Source of the DNA: Pseudomonas reidholzensis
GTDB lineage: Bacteria > Pseudomonadota > Gammaproteobacteria > Pseudomonadales > Pseudomonadaceae
Direction of reading: 5' to 3'
Length of the DNA: 64,000 bases
Assembly (NCBI RefSeq): GCF_900536025.1
Contig: NZ_UNOZ01000013.1
Coordinates: 744,001 to 808,000 of the forward strand
In this document: piece by piece, positions 15,955 through 24,796 of the stretch
How the letters are laid out: each line of letters starts with the position of its first letter
Position numbering within the stretch: position 1 is the stretch's first letter
Translations under genes and position numbers: made by a program
The notes under the pieces: generated by a model
The model's input: only the letters and a program-made list of their open reading frames with translations
The model's database searches: none
What the model was told of the DNA's origin: nothing

Positions 15955-18663
15955 ATGAGCCCACGCATCACCCCCGCGCACCTGCATGACTGGCTGTTCG
16001 ACGGCCAGGAGATCGCCCTGTTCGACGTGCGCGAGCACGGTCAGTACGGCGAAGCCCACCTGTTCCATGGCGTCAACCTGCCGTACAGCCGGCTGGAAAT
16101 CGACGCCCCGCGCCTGGCGCCCAATCGCGCGGTGCGCGTGGTGGTCTACGACGAGGACGGCGGTGCGCTCGCCGTGCGTGCGCTGCAGCGTTTGCAGGCG
16201 CTGGGCTACAGCGCCGTGCATTGGCTCGAAGGCGGTGCGCGCGGCTGGCAGGCTGCGGGCCATGAGCTGTTCGCCGGCGTGCACCTGCCATCCAAGGCGT
16301 TCGGCGAGCTGGTCGAGCATGCCTGCCACACTCCGCGCGTGAGCGCCGAGCAGCTGGCCATCTGGCAACGCCAGGGCAAGCCGCTGGTGGTACTCGATGG
16401 GCGGCCGCTGGACGAGTTCGCCAAGATGAGCATCCCCGGTGCCACCTGTTGCCCCAATGGCGAGCTCGGCTACCGCTTCGAAGACCTGGTCGCCGATCCG
16501 CAGACACCGGTGGTGATCAACTGCGCGGGCCGCACCCGCAGCATCATCGGCGCGCAGACGCTGATCAACCTGGGGGTTGAAAACCCGGTCTATGCGTTGG
16601 AAAACGGTACCCAGGGCTGGTACCTGGTCGACCTGCCGCTCGACCACGGCAGCCTGCAGGGTTACCCCGCACACAGCGGGCGCGCGCTCGACCAGCAGCG
16701 CAACCGCGCCGAGCGCCTCGCCCGGCAAGCCGGCGTGCAGTGGGTCGACGCCCAGCAGGTCATCGATTGGAACAACGCCACGGAGGGTCAGCCGCGCAGC
16801 CTCTACCTCTGCGACGTGCGCACCCCCGAAGAATTCGCCAGTGGTAGCCTCGCGGGCGCCCAGCACTGCCCCGGCGGCCAATTGGTCCAGGGTACCGACC
16901 TGTACATTGGCGTGCGGCATGCCCGTGTGGTCCTGTTCGACAACGATGGCGTGCGCGCCCCGGTCGTGGCCAGCTGGCTGCGGCAGATGGGCCACCAGGC
17001 TTACGTGCTCAAGGATGCGCTGGCCAGCGGCGTGGGCCTGGCGCCGCCGCAACCGGTAGCGGTGACCCTCGCCGAGGCACAGTCGAGCGAACTCGACGGC
17101 GCCCAGCTGATCGACCTGCGCGCGAGCAGCGCGTACCGCAAGCGCCACCTGCGCGGCGCGAAGTGGTCGAGCCGGGTGCGGCTGGCCGAGCAGGTCAGCG
17201 GCAGCCGGCAGCGCCTGGTGTTCATCGCCGATGATCCCCAGGTCGCTGAGCTGGCGGTCAGCGAACTGCCAAGCCAGCAGCGTGAGTCAGCCCGGCTGTT
17301 CCCACAGGCCGCGCTCGGCGACTGGCCGCAGGTCGACAACGATTTCAGCCTGGCCGATGCCGACTGCATCGACTTCCTGTTCTTCGTCCACGACCGTCAT
17401 GCGGGCAACAAGGACGCCGCCCGCCAGTACCTCGCCTGGGAGACCGGCCTGATCGCCCAGATGAGCGACGCCGAGATCAACAGCTTCAGCCCCCTGAGCG
17501 CCGACCAAGGCCTGGCCACGCGGCTGCTGCATGCCGGCCGCAATCCAGCGGGGCAGGGCGCCCAGGGCGTCAATGTGCCGGTCAGCCGCCTGAGCACGGT
17601 GCTGTTCGACAGTGTCGAGCAGATGCGCGACGCCCGCAGCCGCCGCGACCACGAGCGGGTGCTGAGCTATGGCGCGCGGGGCAACCCCACCGCGTTCGCC
17701 CTCGAAGACCTGGTCAGCGAACTCGAAGGTGGCTACCGCAGCAAGCTGTACGCCACCGGCCTGCAGGCCATTGCCCAGACCTTCCTGGCCTACCTGCGCC
17801 CCGGCGATCACCTGCTGGTCAGTGATGGCGTGTATGGCCCGGTGCGGCGCCTGGCGCGAGACCTGTTGCAGCCGTTTGGCGTGCAGGTCGAGTACTTTGC
17901 CGCGGATGGCCAAGGCCTGGCGCAAGCCTTCAAGCCCAACACCCGCATGGTCTACAGCGAAAGCCCAAGCTCTTTGCTCTACGAACTCAACGACCTGCCC
18001 GCCATGGCGGCCTTGTGCAAAGCGCGGGGCGTGTTGCTCGCGGTCGACAATACCTGGGGTTCGGGTTACCTGTACCAGCCGCTGGCGCTGGGCGCGGACA
18101 TCTCGGTGATGGCACTGACCAAGTACCTCGGCGGGCACAGCGACGTGATGATGGGCAGCGTCTGCACCACCCGCGAGGTGTTCCCGGCGTTGTCGCGGAT
18201 GAGCGACACCTTTGGTTGTACCGTCAGTGCCGATGACGCCTGGCTGGTGTTGCGCGGCGCGCGCACGCTGGCTAGCCGGATGGCTGTGCATGAGCGTCAG
18301 GGGCTGGAAATCGCCCAGTGGCTGCAGCGCCGTGAAGAGGTGGCGCGGGTGTTCCATCCGGCCTTGCCGGGGCACCCCGGGCATGACCTCTGGCGGCGGG
18401 ATTTCAGCGGCAGCAACGGCCTGCTCAGCTTCGAGTTCGCAGCGCCGGGCGCCGCGCGGGCGGAGGCCTTCGTCAATGCCTTGCGCCTGTTCGGCATTGG
18501 CGCGTCGTGGGGCGGTTACGAAAGCCTGGTGACCCTCGCCGATGTCCGCGAGCGCACCTTTGCGCCCCAGCACGCAGGTGCCTTGGTGCGCTTGCATGTG
18601 GGGTTGGAGGATGTGCGTGCGTTGCAACGGGATCTGGACCAGGCGCTGCGCATTGAAGTTTGA
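15955..18663 (+). CDS. Four-rhodanese / MetC-type PLP beta-lyase fusion protein
   Basis: 902 residues. Four rhodanese-like modules come first, about residues 5-108, 126-228, 263-358 and 368-460. Only module 2 keeps the catalytic cysteine (VVINCAGRTRS, Cys190). The same position is Asp66 in module 1 (YDEDG), Asp in module 3 (LFDNDG, about 329) and acidic/absent in module 4 (FIADDP). After a linker comes a Cys/Met-metabolism PLP domain, about 520-902, with Lys723 in TKYLGGHSD as the Schiff-base lysine. It closely follows E. coli MetC (HPALPG, WRRDFSGSNGLLSF, SWGGYESL, RLHVGLEDV). It probably cleaves cystine or cystathionine and could hand sulfane sulfur to Cys190. It is the last gene of the operon. 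Confidence 0.85.
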   Translation: MSPRITPAHLHDWLFDGQEIALFDVREHGQYGEAHLFHGVNLPYSRLEIDAPRLAPNRAVRVVVYDEDGGALAVRALQRLQALGYSAVHWLEGGARGWQAAGHELFAGVHLPSKAFGELVEHACHTPRVSAEQLAIWQRQGKPLVVLDGRPLDEFAKMSIPGATCCPNGELGYRFEDLVADPQTPVVINCAGRTRSIIGAQTLINLGVENPVYALENGTQGWYLVDLPLDHGSLQGYPAHSGRALDQQRNRAERLARQAGVQWVDAQQVIDWNNATEGQPRSLYLCDVRTPEEFASGSLAGAQHCPGGQLVQGTDLYIGVRHARVVLFDNDGVRAPVVASWLRQMGHQAYVLKDALASGVGLAPPQPVAVTLAEAQSSELDGAQLIDLRASSAYRKRHLRGAKWSSRVRLAEQVSGSRQRLVFIADDPQVAELAVSELPSQQRESARLFPQAALGDWPQVDNDFSLADADCIDFLFFVHDRHAGNKDAARQYLAWETGLIAQMSDAEINSFSPLSADQGLATRLLHAGRNPAGQGAQGVNVPVSRLSTVLFDSVEQMRDARSRRDHERVLSYGARGNPTAFALEDLVSELEGGYRSKLYATGLQAIAQTFLAYLRPGDHLLVSDGVYGPVRRLARDLLQPFGVQVEYFAADGQGLAQAFKPNTRMVYSESPSSLLYELNDLPAMAALCKARGVLLAVDNTWGSGYLYQPLALGADISVMALTKYLGGHSDVMMGSVCTTREVFPALSRMSDTFGCTVSADDAWLVLRGARTLASRMAVHERQGLEIAQWLQRREEVARVFHPALPGHPGHDLWRRDFSGSNGLLSFEFAAPGAARAEAFVNALRLFGIGASWGGYESLVTLADVRERTFAPQHAGALVRLHVGLEDVRALQRDLDQALRIEV

Positions 18664-18960
18664 GTAGCAGGCTTTCAGGGTGTTTTGACATTGCACTTGG
18701 CTTGAGATCGCTGGGGCTGCTGCGCAGCCCTTTCGCGACACAAGGCCGCTCCCACAGTTACTGAGCAGGGCTCGCAACCGTGTGGGAGCGGCCTTGTGTC
18801 GCGAAAGGGGCGCGCAGCGGCCCCAGCTTTACTGAAAACCAAGCGCAAATTGCAGGTTATCGGCGGAGCCAGTTCTGGGATCACCAACGGTTGGGTAAAG
18901 CGCACGCTGAGAAGTACAGCGTGCGACCTTTGCCCGGTGGTGACTCAGTGCAGCGTGGCC
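18664..18960. other. 297-bp gap with REP pair of the second family
   Basis: Between the fusion-protein gene and the convergent unknown protein gene. The gap is mostly occupied by the 18711-18826 inverted repeat, which may serve as terminator or transcript stabiliser. Nothing else is recognisable. Confidence 0.6.
18711..18826. repeat. Inverted repeat pair, second REP-like family
   Basis: The arms are 18711-18756 and 18781-18826, with the shared core TTTCGCGACACAAGGCCGCT followed by CCCACA, ending in a GGGGC(T/C)GC cap. This is a different element type from the TAGGAGCGGGCTTGCCCGCG family. A related but deleted copy is at 59998-60120. Confidence 0.85.
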
Positions 18961-20535
18961 TCAGCGGGCGATGTCCGCCGGGTTGGACTGCAACTGCCAG
19001 CGGCTGCGCAGCCCCTGCAGGGTTTCATCGAGGATCGAGGCATCGTTTGCCTGGCGGGCCAGGCGCTCGTCGCGGAAGGCATCGGTGAGCAGGTTGAGCA
19101 GGTCATGGGTCTCGGTCGCCGAGGTCGGCGTGGTCACGTCATCGACGAGGTCGGCATTGACGTAGGTGCGCACGCGCTCGCTCTGGCTGGCCTGCTGGGT
19201 GGCACTGGCCTGGACCAGGCGGTTGTTCTCATAGGCCAGACGGGTGCTGCTGCTCGATTGATCGTTGATCTCGTGATAACGGTAATTTTGCGACTCTTTG
19301 TCGAGGCCCAACTGCATGTTGGTCAACGGGTTGAGGCCTTGGTGGTAAGCCGCTTTCAGCCCTGCCTGTTGCTCCTGCTGCACCGAGCGGTTCACGCCGC
19401 CAGCGTTCTTGATCGTGGTCGACTGCGAGGCCTGGTACTCGAAGCGGTCCGACTCCTCCAGGCGCATCGGGTTGCTGTGCTGGGTCGGCTGGCTGATCGA
19501 CGCATTGAAGTCGGCCAGGCCGCTGAGCAGGGCGCGGTCGGTGGCGCTGAGCAGCGAGACGCGCTCGCTGACCGCCTGCTTGCGCTCATCGACGGCATTG
19601 AGCTGGGTGAAGGCGTCCTTGAACAGGCCCATCAGGTTGGCGTCGCCCTTGCCGCGTTTCAGCGCGGCGTCGAACTGGCTCAGGTAGCTGTCGATCGCCG
19701 CCTGGCGCTGCGCGGTGCTGCCGAGCAAGGCCGCACTCGGCGTGTCGAGGTTCATCTCTACACGGCCGGACGGGCCATTCAGGGCCAGCTTGCGGGCGCT
19801 GTCGTCGAGGCTCAGGTCAAAGGTCTGCAGTTCGCCGCTGACCACCAGGCTGGCGTTCAGTTGCAGCGAGCTGAACAGCGACGAGTCGAGCTTGACCAGG
19901 TTGCCCAGCTGCAGGCGCGGTGGTACCTGGGTCAGGCCGTCGATGGCCGACTGGAAGTCGTCGGCCATGGCCGCCAGGCCCTCGAGTTCTTCGCTGCTCA
20001 GCTCGCCATTGTGCACGTCGGCGATGACCGACAGCCCCTTCTCGCCGCTCGCCAGGGACAAGCTGATGGTGGCACCGGAGGCCGTGGTGAGGTTGAACGA
20101 GAGGCTGCTGGCCGGGTGCGCGCGCAGGTGCTCCAGTTGCAGCTTGAGCACCCCGGCGTCGGCTTGCTCGGTGCCCACGGTCAGCACCGATTGCGAGATC
20201 GATTTCCCGCCGTTGGCCGCCAACTGGGCGAGCAAGGCTGCGCCGAGGCCTTTGAAGCGCCCGCCGGCGCTGGCCGATGCCTGGATGTTGTCGAGCAGGG
20301 TCGAGCTCAGCTTGTCGGTGCTTTCGTGTTCAAAGGCGTAGCGGACCTGCGCGCCACCCAGGGTGCCGTTGGCGGTGTAGATCGGCGGCGGCGCCGTGAC
20401 GGCCTCGCCCAGGGTGACTGAGGTGCTCGGCGAGGTCTGGGTGGTGCTGACCGCCTGCTCGATGGCCTTCACCTGGACCGACACCGCAGGGGTGTAAACC
20501 GGTGGCAGGGATTGGGCAGCTGTGATCGCGTTCAT
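18961..20535 (-). CDS. Unknown 524-residue protein divergent from the DUF6543/LRR gene
   Basis: I do not recognise the family. 524 residues from ATG 20535 (MNAITAAQSLPPVYTPAVSV). The N-terminal 60 residues are rich in Ser, Thr, Pro and Val with repeated PP-(V/I)-Y-T motifs (residues about 11-15 and 49-53). The rest is soluble, mostly helical by appearance, rich in Ser/Gln/Leu, with no membrane segment, no signal peptide and no cysteine that I can see. A long C-terminal stretch (about 360-480) is Gln/Ser/Asn-rich. It is divergent from the large toxin-like gene at 20690 (154 bp apart), which suggests but does not prove a shared role, for example a co-secreted or accessory protein. Confidence 0.7.
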   Translation of the reverse strand: MNAITAAQSLPPVYTPAVSVQVKAIEQAVSTTQTSPSTSVTLGEAVTAPPPIYTANGTLGGAQVRYAFEHESTDKLSSTLLDNIQASASAGGRFKGLGAALLAQLAANGGKSISQSVLTVGTEQADAGVLKLQLEHLRAHPASSLSFNLTTASGATISLSLASGEKGLSVIADVHNGELSSEELEGLAAMADDFQSAIDGLTQVPPRLQLGNLVKLDSSLFSSLQLNASLVVSGELQTFDLSLDDSARKLALNGPSGRVEMNLDTPSAALLGSTAQRQAAIDSYLSQFDAALKRGKGDANLMGLFKDAFTQLNAVDERKQAVSERVSLLSATDRALLSGLADFNASISQPTQHSNPMRLEESDRFEYQASQSTTIKNAGGVNRSVQQEQQAGLKAAYHQGLNPLTNMQLGLDKESQNYRYHEINDQSSSSTRLAYENNRLVQASATQQASQSERVRTYVNADLVDDVTTPTSATETHDLLNLLTDAFRDERLARQANDASILDETLQGLRSRWQLQSNPADIAR

Positions 20536-20689
20536 TGTCGGCTTCCGTGCAGATCCTGGACTGTAACCCTTGATATCGGCCTGCCATCAGAAAACCTGAG
20601 CGGTGATTGTCCAGGCATTGACATAAGTACTGCCCGCCCCGGGCTGCTTGCTGGTCTGCTGAGGTTTTTCCAGCAAGGATCCACGCGCC

Positions 20690-23600
20690 ATGAACGCAGA
20701 CCTGTTCCACCCCGATAGCGTCGATGCGCTGATCGCCAGTCGCTTGCCGGCCTGGCTGACCGGCGCGTCCACCGAGCGCCTGGGCAAGCTGCAGCAGAGC
20801 CTGCAGCGGCAACAACACAGCCAGCATGAGCTGGCGCAGGTGTTTGCGCGAATCACCCCGCTGCACAGCTTCGCCGCGGCGTTGCTGAACCGGGCTTTGC
20901 TCGAGCGGCACCAACTGACCCTCGACGTGCGCCAGGTCAGGCTGCGTCGGACCACGGTCATTGCCAGTGCACCGGTGGTGCCCGGAGGGCTGGGTAACAC
21001 GCTGGAGGAGCATGACGAGGTCACGCTGTTGGCCGCCGCACTGCACAACTTCACAGGCAGCGAGCTGGCGCCGAGCACTGCCCTGAGCAGTGCCGTGCTG
21101 GTCAATGCGCGGGGTGAGGTGCAACCGCTGTCGGCGCAGGCGTTCATCACGACCTGCCGCGCCCTGGACATTGGCAGGTTGTACCAGGAGCACCTGCAAG
21201 GCGTGTTGTCGCCGCCTGGCGAGGCGGGCAGGGCGGTCGAGGTAGTGCTTGAGCGGAGTGCGCGCACCGGCCTGGAAGCGGCGGTACGCGTGGCCACGCT
21301 GAAGGGCGAGCTGGATGAAGCCAGTTACTTCCAGTTTCTGCCTCTGCTGGCGACAGCGCCTGTGGTGCCCTCGGATTCCGCGGCCCTGCGGCCCTGCGGC
21401 TTTCGCCTGCTGGGCAAGCAGGTGCGTGGCGCGGTCGGCTTCGAAGTGCGCCGTGGTACCACCCTCGAAGGCGTGATCCTGTGGATGCCCGACGACCCGC
21501 AGGCTGCGCTCAGCCGTCACGATTCCTGGGCGGCGGTGTTCCAGGCGCTTGGCCGGCGTTTTCAGGTGCCCGGCTATGCGGCGTATTTCCAGCGTTTTAT
21601 CAGTGAGCGTGACCGTAACGCGTTCAGTGAGGCGCTGGCGGGCCTGTTGAATAGCGCCAGCGGCGTTGCCCCGATCGAACTCGACGGCCGTCAGCAGGCC
21701 TTTACCGCGGCGCTGTTTACCCAGCTGCGCACGACCCGCCTCGACACCCTGCGCGACGATGCTCGGGTGCTGGCCACGCCCACTGCCGATGCAGACCGCC
21801 AGGCGCGTGAACAACGCCTGGCTGGCTACCAGCGCCTGGGCCTGAACCTGTTGGCACTCGCCAGCGTGTTCGTGCCCGGGTTGGGCTTGCCGCTGATGGG
21901 CATCGCTGCCGCGCAGATCGCCGAGGAGGTCTACGAAGGCTATGCCGATTGGCAACTGGGCGATCGCCAGGGCGCGCTGGATCATCTGTTCGGCGTCGCC
22001 GAAAACCTCGGTCTGACGGCCGCGGTGGCGGCGGTCGGGGTGGTTGCGGGCCGCTTGGTCGCACGTTCGTCGTTCGTCGACGGGCTGGTGCCGGTGCTCA
22101 AGGACGACGACCAGCTGAAGCTGATCAGTGCCGAGCTGCCAGGCTATGCCCTGCCTGACCGCGCGCTGGCGATCGGCGAGCGGGTCAGCGGGGCGGACGG
22201 CATGTACCTGCGCACGCATCAGGCGACCTACCGGGTGAGCGAAGACGCCGCCAGTGGCGAGCTGCGTATGCACCATCCACGGCGTGCCGAAGCCTATGCG
22301 CCGCTGCTCGAGGACAACGGCGAGGGGGGCTGGCGGCATGAGTTCGAGACGCCGCGGCACTGGCAGGGGCCTGGTGTGTTGATCCGCCGCCTGGCCAGCG
22401 ACCTGGCCGGCCTCGATGATCAAGGCGCCGAGCGCGTGATGCAGAGTATCGGCTTTGACGAAGATCGCCTGCGCCGCCTGCACCTGGAGCAGGCGCCGGC
22501 GCCGGCACGCTTGCGCGATGCGGCGCAACGCTATGGCTTGCATGGGCAGCAGCCAGCCCTGAGCGGCACGGCCTTCGAGCAGCAGCTCGCTGCGCTGCAG
22601 GCAACGGACGGGGCCGCCGAGCAGGTGCTCCGGCGCGATTTCCAGAGCCTTTCGGCAGGTGGCGCGCGGGAGATCGTGGAGCATGCCGCGCCCGCGCAGG
22701 TCGAACAGATGATCGCAACCCAGCGGGTACCGCTGGCGCTGGCCACTGACGCGCGCTGGTTCATCCGCGACAGCCGTGTGGACCGCGCCTGTGCCGGTTT
22801 CTATCAGCCGAGCGCAGTCAATCCTGACACTGAACGGCTCGCCCTGGGCTTGATCGACGGCTGGGCGCCATGGCCTGCGACCGTGCGCGTCGAACTGCGT
22901 GACCAGGTCGGTAGCGGTGAGCTGCTCGCCCAGGCTGGCCCAGCCGATGCCACCGAGGTGGTGAGCATCGTCAAGGGCGCCACCGGCTACCAGGCACTGG
23001 CGGCGTCAGGCCAGGCACTGCCGCTGGCGGCGGGAGATGACAGCCTGTTCCAGGCCCTGTGGCTGCACCTGGGCACCGCGCAGAAGCGCCTGATGCTCGG
23101 CGACGGTGACGCCGCCCAAGCACTGGCCGAAGCCTTGGGCCGGCGCGCCGCTGGCCAGCGCGAGGGTGCCGAGGGGTTGCTCGGCATGGCGCCGCAGCCA
23201 GGCAGCGTGCGCCCACCGGTGCGGTTCGCTGATGGGCGGCTGGGCTATCGGCTGAGCGGCGGCGAGCCTGAGCGGGTGATCAACGGCCAGGTACTCAGTG
23301 CCGATGATCGTCGGGCGCGCCAGTCGGTGCGCGCCGGCGTGCGGCAGTTGTTTCCGCATTGGGACGAAGAAGACCTGGCCTGGCTCGCTTATGAGCTGAC
23401 CCGCAGGCCCGGCCGGACCCTGTGGACGGCCTACAGTGAGCTGGCCCGCCAAGTGCGCAGCCTCAGGTTGAGCCTGCGCCTCTGGCGCGGCGAGCCGACA
23501 GCCCCAGGCTATACCCGCCGGCTGCGCGCTGGCTTGGTGATCCGTCAGGCCTGGCAGCCGACCTATGGCGCAACGGCCAACATCACCCTGGCCCTCAGCG

Positions 23601-24724
23601 GCGAGCGGATCGGCAGCCTGCCCGATCTGCCGCCCGGGCTGGGTTTCGGCCATATTCGCCACCTGATCCTGCGCGACCTGGGCTTGACCGCCGTGGCGGA
23701 CACGTTCCTGCAGCGTTTCGCCAATCTGCGCACCCTTCAGCTGGGTGGCAATCAGCTCACGGCCTTGACCGGCCTTGAGCGGTTTACCGGGTTGACCCGG
23801 CTGAACCTGGAGAACAATCGCCTGGCCACCGTTGCCGGCCTGGCGCAGTTGCCGCTGTTGACCCAGCTCAGGCTCAATGGCAACCGCCTCAGTGAACTGC
23901 CAGGGCTCGGCCAGTTGCCCCAGTTGACGGTATTGGCACTGGAGGACAACAGGCTTGCCGCGCTGCCCGGGTTAGGCCAGCTGACCTTGTTGACCGAGCT
24001 TGATCTTGCAGGCAATCGGTTTGCCACGGTGCCGGCGGGGCTCGAGCGCTTGATCAGGTTGCAGTACCTGGGCCTGAACGGCAACGCGCTGACCGCCGTC
24101 CCGGCCGAGATCGGCCAGCTGGCCCAGCTGACTCAGCTCAACCTGCGCGGTAACCGGCTTGGTGCGTTACCGGACGCCCTGGCGAACCTGACGGGGCTGG
24201 TGCACCTGCACCTGGCGGACAACCGGTTCACTACCCTGCCGACGCTGCTCGGCAGCCTTACCGAACTGCGCATCCTCAACCTCAGTGCCAATCAGTTGAG
24301 CGCGATTCCGCCAGGCCTGGAACGCCTGCGCAACCTCACCGAGCTGTACCTGGGCAACAACCAGATCGTGGTGGATGTGCTGGGCGGCCAGCGCCTGGAG
24401 GCCTTCAGCCACCTGCAGACGCTGAGCCTGAACGGTAACCCGATCGGTATGTTGCCGCCCTTGCGCAACCTCGACCAGTTGCGCCACCTGACGTTGCGCG
24501 CGACCGGGCTTGATGTGCTGCCGCTGGCGTTTCTGCAGCGTCATCCCGAGTTGTACGTCGACCTTGCCGACAATGCGATCGGCCAATTGAGCGAGGAGGC
24601 GCTGCTGTGGATCCGCCAGCACCCGAGGCGGGTCGAGCTGCGGAACAATCCGCTGGATGCCGACTCCCTGGCACGCTTGCAGGCGGTGCAGGCGCAGTGG
24701 GACACCTTGAGCAGGCAAGGCTAG
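20690..24724 (+). CDS. DUF6543 dermonecrotic-toxin-like protein with LRRs, no NEL domain
   Basis: 1344 residues. ATG 20690 follows AAGGA (20677-20681). The N-terminal half resembles the DUF6543 'dermonecrotic toxin' region found in Pseudomonas NEL proteins: HDEVTLLAAALHNFT near residue 105, and a hydrophobic hairpin NLLALASVFVPGLGLPLMGI at about 386-405 followed by AEEVYEGYADWQLGD. About thirteen leucine-rich repeats span roughly residues 965-1335 (LxxLxLxxNxLxxLP). The chain ends within 20 residues of the last repeat. The NEL ubiquitin-ligase module seen in the paralogue at 49872 is missing, so this protein may bind targets without ubiquitinating them, or act as a toxin by its N-terminal half. 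Confidence 0.8.
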   Translation: MNADLFHPDSVDALIASRLPAWLTGASTERLGKLQQSLQRQQHSQHELAQVFARITPLHSFAAALLNRALLERHQLTLDVRQVRLRRTTVIASAPVVPGGLGNTLEEHDEVTLLAAALHNFTGSELAPSTALSSAVLVNARGEVQPLSAQAFITTCRALDIGRLYQEHLQGVLSPPGEAGRAVEVVLERSARTGLEAAVRVATLKGELDEASYFQFLPLLATAPVVPSDSAALRPCGFRLLGKQVRGAVGFEVRRGTTLEGVILWMPDDPQAALSRHDSWAAVFQALGRRFQVPGYAAYFQRFISERDRNAFSEALAGLLNSASGVAPIELDGRQQAFTAALFTQLRTTRLDTLRDDARVLATPTADADRQAREQRLAGYQRLGLNLLALASVFVPGLGLPLMGIAAAQIAEEVYEGYADWQLGDRQGALDHLFGVAENLGLTAAVAAVGVVAGRLVARSSFVDGLVPVLKDDDQLKLISAELPGYALPDRALAIGERVSGADGMYLRTHQATYRVSEDAASGELRMHHPRRAEAYAPLLEDNGEGGWRHEFETPRHWQGPGVLIRRLASDLAGLDDQGAERVMQSIGFDEDRLRRLHLEQAPAPARLRDAAQRYGLHGQQPALSGTAFEQQLAALQATDGAAEQVLRRDFQSLSAGGAREIVEHAAPAQVEQMIATQRVPLALATDARWFIRDSRVDRACAGFYQPSAVNPDTERLALGLIDGWAPWPATVRVELRDQVGSGELLAQAGPADATEVVSIVKGATGYQALAASGQALPLAAGDDSLFQALWLHLGTAQKRLMLGDGDAAQALAEALGRRAAGQREGAEGLLGMAPQPGSVRPPVRFADGRLGYRLSGGEPERVINGQVLSADDRRARQSVRAGVRQLFPHWDEEDLAWLAYELTRRPGRTLWTAYSELARQVRSLRLSLRLWRGEPTAPGYTRRLRAGLVIRQAWQPTYGATANITLALSGERIGSLPDLPPGLGFGHIRHLILRDLGLTAVADTFLQRFANLRTLQLGGNQLTALTGLERFTGLTRLNLENNRLATVAGLAQLPLLTQLRLNGNRLSELPGLGQLPQLTVLALEDNRLAALPGLGQLTLLTELDLAGNRFATVPAGLERLIRLQYLGLNGNALTAVPAEIGQLAQLTQLNLRGNRLGALPDALANLTGLVHLHLADNRFTTLPTLLGSLTELRILNLSANQLSAIPPGLERLRNLTELYLGNNQIVVDVLGGQRLEAFSHLQTLSLNGNPIGMLPPLRNLDQLRHLTLRATGLDVLPLAFLQRHPELYVDLADNAIGQLSEEALLWIRQHPRRVELRNNPLDADSLARLQAVQAQWDTLSRQG

Positions 24725-24758
24725 GGCGGGGGATTTTGCTGGAGGGTGTTGGACAGTA

Positions 24759-24789
24759 TTGCACCGAGCCGCAGGGCGGCCCGGTGCAA
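24759..24789. terminator. Convergent hairpin terminator
   Basis: TTGCACCG (24759-24766) pairs perfectly with CGGTGCAA (24782-24789) between the convergent LRR-protein and DUF934 genes. There is no strong T run on either side. Confidence 0.6.
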
Positions 24790-24796
24790 CCTGGGG

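Noticed and set aside
20330..22684. A 784-codon minus-strand open frame across the LRR toxin-like gene
   Set aside because: Antisense to the DUF6543 half, no recognisable motif and no ribosome site.
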